DNA of 64,000 bases from an uncultured Bacteroides sp. (GCF_963678845.1 NZ_OY787468.1:930001-994000); one strand, 5' to 3'; counted from the stretch's first letter, positions 17,601-26,576 are shown. A program made the numbers and translations. Notes: generated by a model from the letters alone, not told the origin.

Positions 17601-19816
17601 GAGATGGCGTTTATGTCAATTTTTGCTTCGTGAAGAACGGTCAGGTGTATCAGCAGGGAGAAAGTATTCAGAAAGCTTTGCCCGATAACAAGCTTACTTT
17701 GAAATGGGAAGTGTTCCGTGATAAATTAAAACCCGGACAGAAAGAAGAATGGAAACTAACCATTAAAAATGCAAAAGAAACTGCTGCTAATGCAGAGCTT
17801 TTAGCTTCAATGTACGATACTTCTTTAGATAAGATATGGAAAAGAGACCAGGGCTTGTCTGTAAACTTTGGACGTGTTATCCCTACAGTAAATTGGATTC
17901 ATCCGTATTCCAATAGCAATAGTTATTATTTTGATTTTCCATCCAAAGAATACAATTTTCAAGATTTGTCGTATGATGAACTGATGAAAATTTATATGAA
18001 TAGTTATGAACGTGATGCTAATTTGATAAGCTTTTCGGCTAGAACAAAAGGTAGTAAGGTGACTATTTCTATTGCCGACGTTAAAGGAAATGATGAAGCT
18101 AATGGTAAGGATATTGCAGAAATTAAACAGGTTGCATATGGAGTTGCTATCACAAAAGAAAAATCAGAAGAAACATTAGACAAAAACGTCCCTGTTCGTG
18201 AAAACTTTAACGAAACAGCATTCTTTTATCCGCAGCTTCGTACAAATGAAAAAGGGGAAGTAAGTTTCTCATTCACAATGCCCGAAAGCCTTACTCGCTG
18301 GACGTTTAAAGGAATTGCGCATACAAAAGATATGCAGATTGGTACTATTGATGGAGAAACCGTGACCAGCAAAGATTTTATGCTCACTCCTAATATGCCT
18401 CGCTTTGTAAGGGTGGGAGATCGCAGCTCAATCTCTGCACGCATTATTAATGTATCTCAGAAAGATGTAGCGGGAGAAGTAAAAATGCAGTTGTTTGATC
18501 CGGCTACCGAAAAGGTGATACTTACAAAGAAACAAGCTTTCTCTGTAAAAGCAGGGCAGACAAGTAGTGCTTCCTTTGAATTTACTGCCGATCCTGCCTA
18601 TTCTCTTTTAGGATGCCGCCTGGTTGCCGATGGTGGAACTTTTAGTGATGGTGAACAACACCTGCTTCCGGTTCTTAGCAATAAGGAAAGAATCATTGAA
18701 ACGCTGACAATGCCTATCCGTGGAAACCAGACTCGTGAGTTTTCTATGAAGGAACTCTTTAATGGAAACTCGAAAACGGCAACCGATCGTAAGCTGACTG
18801 TAGAGTTTACCGGAAATCCGGCATGGTATGCTGTGCAGAGCTTGCCAAGTTTGTCTAACCCTACCAACGAAAGTGCGGTGTCTTGGGCAACGGCTTTCTA
18901 TGCAAACTCGCTGGCATCATCTATTATGAATGCACAACCTCGCATTAAACTGGTATTTGATCAGTGGAAGGCTCAGGGTGAAACAAAAGAAACTTTGTGG
19001 AGCAATCTGCAAAAGAATCAGGATGTGAAGAATATCTTGCTGGAAGAGTCTCCCTGGTTAACTGAAGCTAAGAGTGAGGCTGAACAAAAACAGCGGTTGG
19101 CTTTGCTTTTTGATCTGAATACCATTCAATATAAAAACACTCAGGCGCTGGCTAAATTGAAAGAGTTGCAACTGAATAGTGGGGCTTGGACTTGGTACAA
19201 AGGGATGAACGGCAGTCGCTACATTACACAATTTGTGCTGGAAACAATGGGACGGTTGAGTAAACTCACTGGCGAGCCGTTGAGTGGTGAAGCGTTGACT
19301 ATGCAACAATCGGCTTTCAGATATTTACATGGTGAGATACTTCAGAAATATAAGGAAATAAAGAAAGACGAAAAGAAGTATGGAGCTAAATTCGGGCTGG
19401 ATGATAAGTCTTTGCATTATCTTTATTTGTGTGCGCTGACTGGTGAGAAGATTCCTTCGGTTAATAAAGAGGCTTATAACTATTTCTTAGGTAAGGTACA
19501 CCAAACTTTGAAGAATCAAACATTGATGGGAAAAGCTCTTTCTGCAGTTGTTCTTGCAAAAGCCGGCAAGAATGCTGAGGCTAAGGATTTCTTAAATTCA
19601 ATGAAAGAGTATGCTGCTAAAACTGATGAAATGGGTATGTTTTACTCTGCAAGTGTAAATCCGTATTCATGGTTTGGCAATAAGATAAAGATGCAGACAG
19701 CTATACTGGAAGCATTCGATGAAGTGGCTAAGGATTCGGCTACAGTGGAAGAAATGAAGATGTGGCTGTTGAAACAGAAGCAGGCGCAATCATGGGATTC
19801 TCCGTTTCCACAGTGA
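14696..19816 (+). CDS. Alpha-2-macroglobulin family protein, main part (frameshifted)
   Basis: A very large exported protein of the bacterial alpha-2-macroglobulin family, thought to trap or restrain foreign proteases in the periplasm or at the surface. A signal peptide (LFTFFTFLITSLSLFAQ) opens it; the real start may be Met4 at 14705. An N-terminal helical part (about residues 20-370) is followed by macroglobulin domains, including an MG2-like LTDRSLYRPGQTVFVKG near residue 585. An alpha-2-macroglobulin core PNMPRFVRVGD lies near 1232. A helical thiol-ester-domain-like part follows, but where CxEQ would be (about residues 1385-1400) the sequence reads PTNESAVSW, so no thioester forms. The frame breaks after SWDSP near 19804 and stops at 19816. 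Confidence 0.85.
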   Translation: MIDMRTRLFTFFTFLITSLSLFAQQQSYKEMWKSVEAFEKKDLPQSVIKVTNEIYRKALAEKNSPQMFKAYLYNANTKLKINADSFYVNLKGLEKWESESTVPMDKAILNSMIAELYADYAQNNSWQLRKGKQLTGETPEDIREWSTNLFIQKAFSCLRLSLKDQKLLQETSSSAYEPIVTNGETSDFFHHDMLHLLAKRALSSLSTLQNISKDIYPQTLLKAETAFANTASFIKTQIPVASEYDAVAEKCRIYKELIAYYQLANNKDAVLLTELERLDYTKQQFQETNADEWEAIQKKELGVDPYIAALNDLIAQNSSNEICAEVYLGKANYVQTRNKLPLALEILDEAIQKYPKYKRINLLKNSKQQILNPYLSVESPQIIYPGEQFNLKVSHKNLNGFKICFYKVNLPVNSPVLEKEIDKKFYKKHTNLLSSEHYSLVRPLDYQQKDSVLKVKAPSLGLYILNIIPDEKTNDSSERFIYSSAFKILTRSLSKDKVEIVTLDAQSGHPISGATVTLFVNNKGDKKEYAKVITENNGSLVVDKVDNLRWLTASKGNDVALPLQNIYLYRNSFTEMKEEREAVTLLTDRSLYRPGQTVFVKGIAYRSALDKAHVVANKEYILHLYDANNKMIAEKKLLTNEFGSFTTDFSLPSSTLNGQFRLETNFGSTVIRVEEYKRPTFEITFQPLEGSYTFNDSVRVNGSAKTFSGVAVQGSSVKYSITRVQPYWWEWREGRETTLTSGEAVVDEKGNFVVSFRLIPDLSDDLDECYYTYKVKATLTDAAGETQTAETSISVGSTSLVLSTDMDDEICRDKVISATFKADNLSQKPVNVEGTYQLFAKGNKKPVLEGKFVSNKLQELTAWKDLPSGEYNLALSALDEKGRKATCDKFLVLFSVNDKQPPVSKPMWCKLMDTTFAPDKPATILFGSGEKNVHVLYDVFAGGKHIESRRLDLSNSVQRFDFPYKEEYGDGVYVNFCFVKNGQVYQQGESIQKALPDNKLTLKWEVFRDKLKPGQKEEWKLTIKNAKETAANAELLASMYDTSLDKIWKRDQGLSVNFGRVIPTVNWIHPYSNSNSYYFDFPSKEYNFQDLSYDELMKIYMNSYERDANLISFSARTKGSKVTISIADVKGNDEANGKDIAEIKQVAYGVAITKEKSEETLDKNVPVRENFNETAFFYPQLRTNEKGEVSFSFTMPESLTRWTFKGIAHTKDMQIGTIDGETVTSKDFMLTPNMPRFVRVGDRSSISARIINVSQKDVAGEVKMQLFDPATEKVILTKKQAFSVKAGQTSSASFEFTADPAYSLLGCRLVADGGTFSDGEQHLLPVLSNKERIIETLTMPIRGNQTREFSMKELFNGNSKTATDRKLTVEFTGNPAWYAVQSLPSLSNPTNESAVSWATAFYANSLASSIMNAQPRIKLVFDQWKAQGETKETLWSNLQKNQDVKNILLEESPWLTEAKSEAEQKQRLALLFDLNTIQYKNTQALAKLKELQLNSGAWTWYKGMNGSRYITQFVLETMGRLSKLTGEPLSGEALTMQQSAFRYLHGEILQKYKEIKKDEKKYGAKFGLDDKSLHYLYLCALTGEKIPSVNKEAYNYFLGKVHQTLKNQTLMGKALSAVVLAKAGKNAEAKDFLNSMKEYAAKTDEMGMFYSASVNPYSWFGNKIKMQTAILEAFDEVAKDSATVEEMKMWLLKQKQAQSWDSPFPQ

Positions 19817-20508
19817 ATGCTGTTTATGCTTTATTGAACAGAGGGAATCATTTATTAGATAATCCCGGTAATGTGAAAATTACATTTGGTAAGCAGGTGA
19901 TGGAGACTTATTCTCCTGCTCAAACAGCTATTCCATCTACCGGATATATAAAGAAGTCATTCGAGGATGCGGCTACTACATCTGTTTCCGGACAGATTAA
20001 AGTGGAAAAACGTGATGCAGGTATTGCCTGGGGAGCCGTTTATGCACAATATCTGGAAGAGACGGATAGAGTGAAACAACAGGGAAAAGAGCTGAATGTT
20101 TCTAAAACATTATATGTGGAACGTTTGGTGAACGGAGTGAAAGAATTGCAACCGTTGAAAACGAATGCAAAACTAAAAGTTGGCGATAAGGTAGTTTCAC
20201 GTATTATCATAAAGGTGGATCGTGATATGGACTTTGTTCAGTTGAAAGATCAGCGCGCTGCTTGTTTCGAGCCTCTCGAATCGCTTTCCGGTTACCAATG
20301 GGGAGCAGGAACGGGGTATTATGTGGCTGTGAAAGATGCTTCCACAAACTTTTTCTTTGATTCGCTGGTTAAAGGAACTTATGTGCTGGAACATTCATTC
20401 TTTGTAACTAGAATAGGAGATTATTCATCAGGTATAGCCACTTTGCAGTCGGCTTATGCACCCGAGTTTGCCTCTCATTCTTCATCGGAACGTGTAGTTG
20501 TAGAGTAA
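19762..20508 (+). pseudogene. C-terminal fragment of the same alpha-2-macroglobulin gene
   Basis: This frame continues the upstream protein: from about 19804 it reads VSTVNAVYALLNRGNHLLDN and runs 235 residues to a normal stop. Restoring one base near 19804 (for example CCG to CCGG) gives one protein of about 1,937 residues. The first residues of this frame, before 19804, are read out of frame from the upstream gene and are not real. The fragment has no signal peptide or promoter of its own, so it is unlikely to be an independent gene. The cause is a real indel or an assembly error; the sequence alone cannot say which. Confidence 0.8.
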
Positions 20509-20557
20509 TTGAAATGTTTTTTAGCAAATTGAATTCTTGTAAGTGAAAGAAATAACT

Positions 20558-20565
20558 TAAATTTG
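20558..20565 (+). promoter_or_regulatory. -7 box for the DUF1573 gene
   Basis: TAAATTTG matches TAnnTTTG, with CTTG at 20536-20539 as a weak -33. The expected transcript start near 20572 is only 5 nt before the ATG at 20577, favouring the ATG at 20601. Confidence 0.6.
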
Positions 20566-20600
20566 TCAGCAAAAGTATGAATATAAATAAAGAAATATAC

Positions 20601-21677
20601 ATGAAACGTTCCCTTTTGCTCATTTGTGGTCTGTTTTCTCTTTCACTTACAGCATGGTCTCAGGCACGAATATCGACTAATGAAGATGTTTATGATTTTG
20701 GAATTATACCAAGAAATAAACCGGTGACAAAAGAATTTGTAATTACCAATACGGGTAACCAACCGTTAGTAATATCCGAAGTTACAGCTTCTTGTGCGTG
20801 TACAGCTACAGAATGGACTAAGAAACCGATAGCCCCTGGTGATACCGGCTATGTTCGTTCTACTTTTGATGCCAAAGCGATGGGGCGTTTTTATAAGTCG
20901 ATTAATATATATAGCAATGCAACTAACCATGTGAAATATATTGGTATTAAAGGTGAAGTTGCTATTGGAGTTATAAACTATAAAAAAGATTTGGTTTACG
21001 AGATTGGAGCCATTCGTTTGGATAAAAAATACATTGAGTTCTCTCCGGCAAATAGCGGAGATATGCCTACTGCGGAAATTCAGTTGGCAAATACATCTGA
21101 TAAACCATTAGATGTAACCTTAATGCATTTACCTCCTTACTTAAAAGCTGAGGCTAAACCGCAAATTTTGAATAGAGGGCGGAAAGGTAAAATTACTTTG
21201 ACGCTGGATACTAAGTTGTTGAAAGATCTTGGACTGACGCAAGTACCTGTTTATCTGGCCCGTTATTCAGGAGATAAAGTGAGCCCGGATAATGAGATTG
21301 ATATTTCAGCTATCTTACTTCCCGGATTCTCGAGAATGACAACACTTCAGAGAAATCATGCTCCAAAAATTAAATTGTCATCTACTGATTTGGATATGGG
21401 AGAAATTTCTTTGAATGGAAAAACATCACATACAGTTATAATATCGAATACGGGTATAACGCGTCTTGAAATAAAGAAGCTTCAAGTGTTTAACTCAGCA
21501 GTGGGCGTTAGCTTGGGTAAGAAGTTTATTCAACCCGGACAAACAACCAAATTAGTTGTGGATATAAGTGGTAAGTGGCTGAAGAAAACCAAAGGTGAGA
21601 AGAAAATTCTGATGATTACCAATGATCCTGTTAATCCTTTGGTGATGATTAATCTGAAGGTGAAAATAAAAGAATAG
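20601..21677 (+). CDS. Exported DUF1573 protein
   Basis: A 358-residue exported protein with an N-terminal DUF1573 domain (EDVYDFGIIPRNKPVTKEF, then SCACTATEWTKKPIAPGDTG, about residues 30-115). This is an immunoglobulin-like fold common in Bacteroidetes and without assigned function. A second similar module (STDLDMGEISLNGKTSHTV) lies near residue 265. The start used is the second in-frame ATG, which puts the signal peptide MKRSLLLICGLFSLSLTAW at the very N-terminus and suits the promoter. The first ATG at 20577 would add eight charged residues. meaB follows after 7 nt. Confidence 0.82.
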   Translation: MKRSLLLICGLFSLSLTAWSQARISTNEDVYDFGIIPRNKPVTKEFVITNTGNQPLVISEVTASCACTATEWTKKPIAPGDTGYVRSTFDAKAMGRFYKSINIYSNATNHVKYIGIKGEVAIGVINYKKDLVYEIGAIRLDKKYIEFSPANSGDMPTAEIQLANTSDKPLDVTLMHLPPYLKAEAKPQILNRGRKGKITLTLDTKLLKDLGLTQVPVYLARYSGDKVSPDNEIDISAILLPGFSRMTTLQRNHAPKIKLSSTDLDMGEISLNGKTSHTVIISNTGITRLEIKKLQVFNSAVGVSLGKKFIQPGQTTKLVVDISGKWLKKTKGEKKILMITNDPVNPLVMINLKVKIKE

Positions 21678-21684
21678 ACTAAAA

Positions 21685-22785
21685 ATGAAACATCCTGAGA
21701 ATAACGAAGAGTACAAAGGATTGACTGTCAATAAAGGAATTGAACAGCCTTCTTCTGTTAATCCTTATCTGAAGTTGCGCCGTATACCCAAGAAACGGAG
21801 ACTGTCGGTTGGTGAATATGTGGAAGGTATTGTAAAAGGTAATGTTACAATTCTTAGTCAGGCTGTTACCTTGGTGGAGAGTGTCAGACACGAACATCAG
21901 GCTATTGCTCAGGAGGTAATAGAAAAATGTTTGCCCTATTCGGGTAATTCTATTCGCGTTGGTATCAGTGGTGTGCCTGGCGCCGGGAAAAGCACATCAA
22001 TAGATGTGTTTGGTCTGCACGTACTTCAGAAAGGTGGAAAACTGGCTGTTCTTGCAATTGATCCTAGCAGCGAACGTTCAAAAGGAAGTATCTTGGGAGA
22101 TAAAACTCGTATGGAACGATTATCTATACATCCCGATTCATTTATACGCCCTAGTCCTGCGGCAGGTTCGCTTGGTGGTGTGGCAAGGAAAACCCGGGAA
22201 ACAATAATCCTTTGTGAAGCGGCCGGATTTGATAAGATATTTGTTGAAACGGTTGGGGTAGGACAGAGCGAAACTGCTGTTCATTCAATGGTCGACTTCT
22301 TTCTTTTGATTCAGTTGGCCGGAACCGGTGATGAACTTCAGGGTATAAAAAGAGGCATTATGGAAATGGCCGACGGAATTGTTATTAACAAGGCCGATGG
22401 GAATAATATTGATAAAGCAAAGCTTGCCCAGACTCAGTTCCGCAATGCGCTTCATCTTTTCCCACCAGCAGATTCCGGATGGACTCCAAAGGTACTTACC
22501 TACTCAGGCTTTTATGATATTGGCGTGAAAGAAATATGGGACATGGTCTATGAATATATAGATTTCGTAATAGACAATGGTTATTTTTATCATCGCCGCA
22601 ATGAGCAATCTAAATATTGGATGTACGAGTCAATTAATGAGTATTTGCGGGATAACTTCTATCATAATCCCGTGATAAAGGGAATGCTCGAAGAAAAAGA
22701 ACGTCAGGTCCTGAATGCTGATCTTACGTCGTTTGTAGCCGCTAAAAAACTTCTGGATGCCTATTTTGTAGAACTGAAGAAATAA
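21685..22785 (+). CDS. meaB: Methylmalonyl-CoA mutase-associated GTPase MeaB
   Basis: MeaB is the G3E-family GTPase chaperone that gates cobalamin delivery to, and protects, methylmalonyl-CoA mutase. The 366-residue protein has P-loop GVPGAGKS (residues 96-103), LAIDPSSERSKGSILGDKTRM, ETVGVGQSE as the switch region, and NKADG for guanine recognition. Its partner genes mutA and mutB are 25 kb away in this window, so the chaperone is unlinked from its client. The preceding DUF1573 gene is 7 nt upstream and probably only shares a transcript. Confidence 0.94.
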   Translation: MKHPENNEEYKGLTVNKGIEQPSSVNPYLKLRRIPKKRRLSVGEYVEGIVKGNVTILSQAVTLVESVRHEHQAIAQEVIEKCLPYSGNSIRVGISGVPGAGKSTSIDVFGLHVLQKGGKLAVLAIDPSSERSKGSILGDKTRMERLSIHPDSFIRPSPAAGSLGGVARKTRETIILCEAAGFDKIFVETVGVGQSETAVHSMVDFFLLIQLAGTGDELQGIKRGIMEMADGIVINKADGNNIDKAKLAQTQFRNALHLFPPADSGWTPKVLTYSGFYDIGVKEIWDMVYEYIDFVIDNGYFYHRRNEQSKYWMYESINEYLRDNFYHNPVIKGMLEEKERQVLNADLTSFVAAKKLLDAYFVELKK

Positions 22786-22809
22786 TAAATCAAGAGACTA
22801 TAATAAACT

Positions 22810-22846
22810 AAAGGGTCATCTTTCATTGCGAAAGATGACCCTTTGT
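22810..22846. terminator. Bidirectional terminator between meaB and pfkA
   Basis: Perfect 15-bp stem AAAGGGTCATCTTTC (22810-22824) with GAAAGATGACCCTTT (22830-22844) and a 5-nt loop; it serves both convergent genes. Confidence 0.9.
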
Positions 22847-22873
22847 TATAGAGATATTCTATTAAAGTCAGAA

Positions 22874-23854
22874 TTAGATGGAAAGCGTACGAAGCACGTT
22901 TACTAATTCTTTATTAATAGGTTTATCATTTTTAATTGCTTTTGTGAAAGGTACATATACAATTTCATCATTTTCAATACCAATCATCACATTTCTTTGT
23001 CCTTCAAGAATTGCATCTATACTTGCTGCTCCCAGGCGGCTAGCTAAGATACGGTCGTGTGCCGTTGGGCTTCCTCCACGTTGTAAGTGTCCCAATATAG
23101 TTACTCTAACGTCATATTGAGGATATTCATTTTTTACACGTTCGGCATAATGCATTGCTCCTCCGGTAATTTCACTCTCTGCAACAATAACTATGCTACT
23201 GTTCTTAGATTTTCGATAACCACTTTTGATGAATTCTTCCAATTGGTCAACCTCTGTGCTGAATTCCGGGATAATCGCAGCTTCAGCTCCGGATGCAATA
23301 GCACCGTTCAATGCAAGAAATCCTGCATCACGTCCCATTACTTCAACGAAGAATAGTCTTTCATGAGAAGTTGCTGTATCCCTGATTTTATCAACAGCTT
23401 CAAGAATTGTATTTAAAGCGGTGTCGTAACCGATTGTAGTATCTGTTCCAAATAAATCATTGTCAATAGTTCCGGGAAGTCCGATACATGGTACATCAAA
23501 CTCCTGAGCAAAGATACGTGCACCGGTCAAAGAACCATCTCCACCTATTACAACTAAAGCGTCAATACCTTCTTTTACCATTGTTTCATGAGCAATCTTT
23601 CTTCCTTCGGGTGTCATGAACTCCTTACAACGGGCTGTTTTAAGAATTGTTCCACCTAATTGAATAATATTGCTGACGTTCTGGCTCTTGAACTCTTGAA
23701 TTTCACCTGTTATTAAACCTTTGTAACCGCGGAAGATTCCTTTAACCTGTAGTCCATTGTAAATGGCAGCGCGGGTTACTGCACGAATTGCCGCATTCAT
23801 ACCAGGAGCATCACCTCCGGAAGTTAAAATTCCAATACATTTAACTGTACCCAT
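22874..23854 (-). CDS. pfkA: ATP-dependent 6-phosphofructokinase
   Basis: Phosphorylates fructose 6-phosphate in glycolysis. The 326-residue protein has TSGGDAPGMNAAIR (residues 11-24), GGDGSLTGA (104-112), the catalytic LPGTIDND (126-133, Asp131) and MGRDAGFLA. The Gly in GGDGS and the Gly in PGTIDND are the residues found in ATP-using enzymes; pyrophosphate-dependent types have Asp and Lys there. It is a single-gene unit with a -7 box at 23881-23888. Confidence 0.96.
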   Translation of the reverse strand: MGTVKCIGILTSGGDAPGMNAAIRAVTRAAIYNGLQVKGIFRGYKGLITGEIQEFKSQNVSNIIQLGGTILKTARCKEFMTPEGRKIAHETMVKEGIDALVVIGGDGSLTGARIFAQEFDVPCIGLPGTIDNDLFGTDTTIGYDTALNTILEAVDKIRDTATSHERLFFVEVMGRDAGFLALNGAIASGAEAAIIPEFSTEVDQLEEFIKSGYRKSKNSSIVIVAESEITGGAMHYAERVKNEYPQYDVRVTILGHLQRGGSPTAHDRILASRLGAASIDAILEGQRNVMIGIENDEIVYVPFTKAIKNDKPINKELVNVLRTLSI

Positions 23855-23880
23855 ACCTATTTTATTTTAAAATGTCACTG

Positions 23881-23888
23881 CAAAGTTA
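23881..23888 (-). promoter_or_regulatory. -7 box for pfkA
   Basis: Read on the minus strand as TAACTTTG, giving a leader of about 20 nt. The -33 element is not clear. Confidence 0.6.
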
Positions 23889-23982
23889 AAAAAAACAATG
23901 ATTAATAAGTTCCCTTTCTCTTTAATTATTCTAAATATAGTATCTTATAAATTAAGCAGATAAACAAAAATATAAAGAAAAT

Positions 23983-24855
23983 CTACGTGTTGTGTATAAT
24001 CTTGTTAATATAAGTTTGTACCTCTTCCATTAACCATTTTGGCGTAGATGTTGCTCCACAGATTCCTATTGAATTTACTCCTTGTAATAACTCCGGATCA
24101 ATTTCGTTTGAGCTATCGATAAGATATGAATTAGGATTAACTTTGCAGCATTCGTTGAACAGGACTTTCCCGTTAGAACTTTTCTTTCCGCTAACAAAAA
24201 ATATCAGATCATGTGAAGCAGCAAAAGTTTGTATATGTGGCATGCGGTTTGCTACTTGTCTGCAAATAGAATCATAAAACTCAAATGTGGCTTTAGGTGA
24301 AATGTGCTCCTTTATATATTCCACAATTTTCTGAAACTCATCCAGAGATTTAGTGGTTTGAGAATAAAGATGGATATTTTTGTTGAAATCTAACTTCTTG
24401 ACTTCTTCCAGCTTTTCTATCACAATAGCTTCACCTACAGTTTGTCCAACAAGACCTAATACCTCGGCATGACCGTTCTTTCCATAGATTACAATTTGTT
24501 TGTCCTTGTTTTCCTGTATACTGTATTGCTGTTTGATTCTCTGTTGCAGTTTTAGTACAACGGGACAAGTTGCATCAATAATCTCAATATTGTTTTCCTT
24601 GGCAATGGCATAAGTTTCAGGTGGCTCACCATGAGCTCTTAATAGAACTTTTGCATTATGGAGTTCTTTAAATTCGTCATGGTTGATGGTAATCAGCCCC
24701 ATTTCCTTAAGTCGCTCCACCTCCTTGCTGTTGTGCACAATGTCGCCCAGGCAATAGAGCGTTTCTCCTTTTGCCAATTCCTCTTCCGCTTTTTTGATTG
24801 CAGTAACTACCCCAAAGCAGAATCCGGAACCTTTATCAATTTCTACCTTGATCAT
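23983..24855 (-). CDS. ispH: 4-hydroxy-3-methylbut-2-enyl diphosphate reductase IspH
   Basis: The last enzyme of the MEP isoprenoid pathway, a [4Fe-4S] protein making IPP and DMAPP. Counted from the chosen start (MIKVEID), the three cluster cysteines are Cys13 (GSGFCFG), Cys97 (DATCPVV) and Cys198 (SICRQVANR). His41 and His75 (RAHGEPP) line the site. The ATG at 24853-24855 sits 4 nt after the cmk stop. An upstream in-frame ATG would add 21 residues overlapping cmk and is not needed by the family. The product feeds the polyprenyl synthase at 27.5 kb. Confidence 0.96.
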   Translation of the reverse strand: MIKVEIDKGSGFCFGVVTAIKKAEEELAKGETLYCLGDIVHNSKEVERLKEMGLITINHDEFKELHNAKVLLRAHGEPPETYAIAKENNIEIIDATCPVVLKLQQRIKQQYSIQENKDKQIVIYGKNGHAEVLGLVGQTVGEAIVIEKLEEVKKLDFNKNIHLYSQTTKSLDEFQKIVEYIKEHISPKATFEFYDSICRQVANRMPHIQTFAASHDLIFFVSGKKSSNGKVLFNECCKVNPNSYLIDSSNEIDPELLQGVNSIGICGATSTPKWLMEEVQTYINKIIHNT

Positions 24856-24859
24856 ATCT

Positions 24860-25552
24860 TTATGATTTTTGAACAGCTTTTTCAAATTGCTTAAGTAACC
24901 ATTCTTTTTGTTCATCAATGGTTAGTAGACTATTGTCAAGTAAGATGGCATCCGATGCTCTTTTCAAAGGACTTACTTCTCTATTCTGATCTATATAATC
25001 GCGTTCCTTTACGTTATTCAGAATCTCTTCAAAATTTACGCTTTGTCCTTTTGCCTGTAATTCATCATAACGGCGTAGCGCACGAATTTGTGCTGAGGCT
25101 GTTACATATATCTTTAACTCAGCTTCAGGAAAAACAGTTGTTCCAATGTCACGTCCGTCCATCACAATTCCTTTTTCTTTTCCCATTTCCTGTTGTAATG
25201 CTACTAACGCTGAACGTACAAAGCCAATAGTACTTACAGGGCTGACTTTTGACGAAACTTCCATTGTGCGGATTTGTTCTTCTACATCCTCACCATTCAG
25301 ATAAGTTCTGGGTAATTGCGTCTTTTCATCTAATCGGAAGGTAACGTGAATATCCTTGATAAGACGTTCCAGCTCGGAGGTATTTATTTCATCTCCTGAA
25401 AATAAGCCGTTTTTTATGCAGTAGAGAGTAACAGCACGGTACATAGCGCCACTATCAATATAAATATATCCTATCTCTCTAGCCAGGTCTTTTGCCATTG
25501 TACTTTTTCCGCATGAGGAAAAGCCGTCAATTGCTATTGTAATTTTTTTCAT
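24860..25552 (-). CDS. cmk: Cytidylate kinase
   Basis: Phosphorylates CMP and dCMP. The 230-residue protein has P-loop GFSSCGKST (about residues 10-18), IDSGAMYRAVTLY, the CMP-binding insert (MEVSSKVSPVSTIGFVR), and MDGRDIGTTVFPEA. It is the middle gene of porQ-cmk-ispH. A second cytidylate-kinase-like protein at 53.4 kb belongs to a different subfamily. Confidence 0.95.
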   Translation of the reverse strand: MKKITIAIDGFSSCGKSTMAKDLAREIGYIYIDSGAMYRAVTLYCIKNGLFSGDEINTSELERLIKDIHVTFRLDEKTQLPRTYLNGEDVEEQIRTMEVSSKVSPVSTIGFVRSALVALQQEMGKEKGIVMDGRDIGTTVFPEAELKIYVTASAQIRALRRYDELQAKGQSVNFEEILNNVKERDYIDQNREVSPLKRASDAILLDNSLLTIDEQKEWLLKQFEKAVQKS

Positions 25553-25569
25553 TTGTTATTATCTGTTTT

Positions 25570-26547
25570 TTATAATGTTATTGCGAAATTGAATAGAAGT
25601 GAAGAACTTGAAGGGTGAAATTTAGCATAAGAGGTGCCAATCTTCAATCGTTTTATCTGAATCCCGGCTCCTAAAGCCATCCCCGACCATCCACTAACTT
25701 GGTCTATTTTCATGTCACTTGCCCGTTTACAATTGTACCCTAAAGATATATAAGTTGTTTTGGTTGGAAGGAAGTCCAGTCCCAGGATAAAATGGTTAAA
25801 GAGTACTTTGCTAAATTTATCTTTCTTTTCAGCATCAGAAGAGCTGGATGAAGAATCCCAGTTGGTCAGGTTATGCATTGTTACAGATAGACGGAAAGGC
25901 GCATGAGCAAGCTGCTTGCTTATTCCTACCAATAAGTCGAATGGAAGATTCTCCCGCACTTCATCAAAAGCCTTTATTTGTCCACCAAGATTTCTTGCCA
26001 CAATGGAAGCTGAGTAACCAGAGTTTTCATTATAATAATTTAGTCCTAAGTCTACGCCAATGGCAAAAGATGAATACTTTTCATAAGTAGAGTAAATCAT
26101 TTTTGTTGATAGACCTCCACTCCAGTAATCTGATAAATCATAAGAGTAGATTCCTGTAAAAGCCATATCCTTTGCCGAAAAAGTGCCCAGTTCAACATCT
26201 TCTGCATTTGTCTCTTTAAAGTTCCCGTAATTTACGTATTGTGCAGTGACAGCCCAGGTTGAACGTTCACCCAGTGTACGTGAGAAAGCTGCACTACCTA
26301 CACCTACACCATCAATGTAACTCATATAGTTCAGGTTCAGAGTTTTGTCTGTAACACAAGAAAGCAATGCCGGGTTATGCACTGCCATTGTAATATCGTC
26401 TTCAATAATAGAGACGTTATCTCCTCCCAATGCTGAAGCATGTGAAGAAAAAGGCAATTCTAAAAACTTAAACACGCTTCCTCCACTTTGAGCCTGTGTG
26501 GCTAAAGACAAAAAAAAGGATAGTATAGTAAGAAGAAGCTGTTTCAT
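25570..26547 (-). CDS. porQ: PorQ-family outer-membrane beta-barrel protein
   Basis: A 325-residue exported protein with a clear signal peptide (MKQLLLTILSFFLSLATQAQ) and alternating beta-barrel sequence to the end, closing in a hydrophobic strand. The opening LELPFSSHASALGGDNVSII and the following HNPALLS match PorQ, a type IX secretion component of Porphyromonas. In Bacteroides the gene usually stands without the full secretion system, so the role here is uncertain. It starts the porQ-cmk-ispH operon, 17 nt before cmk. Confidence 0.75.
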   Translation of the reverse strand: MKQLLLTILSFFLSLATQAQSGGSVFKFLELPFSSHASALGGDNVSIIEDDITMAVHNPALLSCVTDKTLNLNYMSYIDGVGVGSAAFSRTLGERSTWAVTAQYVNYGNFKETNAEDVELGTFSAKDMAFTGIYSYDLSDYWSGGLSTKMIYSTYEKYSSFAIGVDLGLNYYNENSGYSASIVARNLGGQIKAFDEVRENLPFDLLVGISKQLAHAPFRLSVTMHNLTNWDSSSSSSDAEKKDKFSKVLFNHFILGLDFLPTKTTYISLGYNCKRASDMKIDQVSGWSGMALGAGIQIKRLKIGTSYAKFHPSSSSLLFNFAITL

Positions 26548-26568
26548 TAAATGGTTCTAAATTGTTGC

Positions 26569-26576
26569 CAAATATA
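26569..26576 (-). promoter_or_regulatory. -7 box for porQ-cmk-ispH
   Basis: Read on the minus strand as TATATTTG, with a leader of about 15 nt before porQ. No clear -33. Confidence 0.55.

Noticed and set aside
19790..19820. Programmed -1 frameshift in the macroglobulin gene
   Set aside because: No X XXY YYZ slippery heptamer lies before the stop, and a single missing base explains the join simply.
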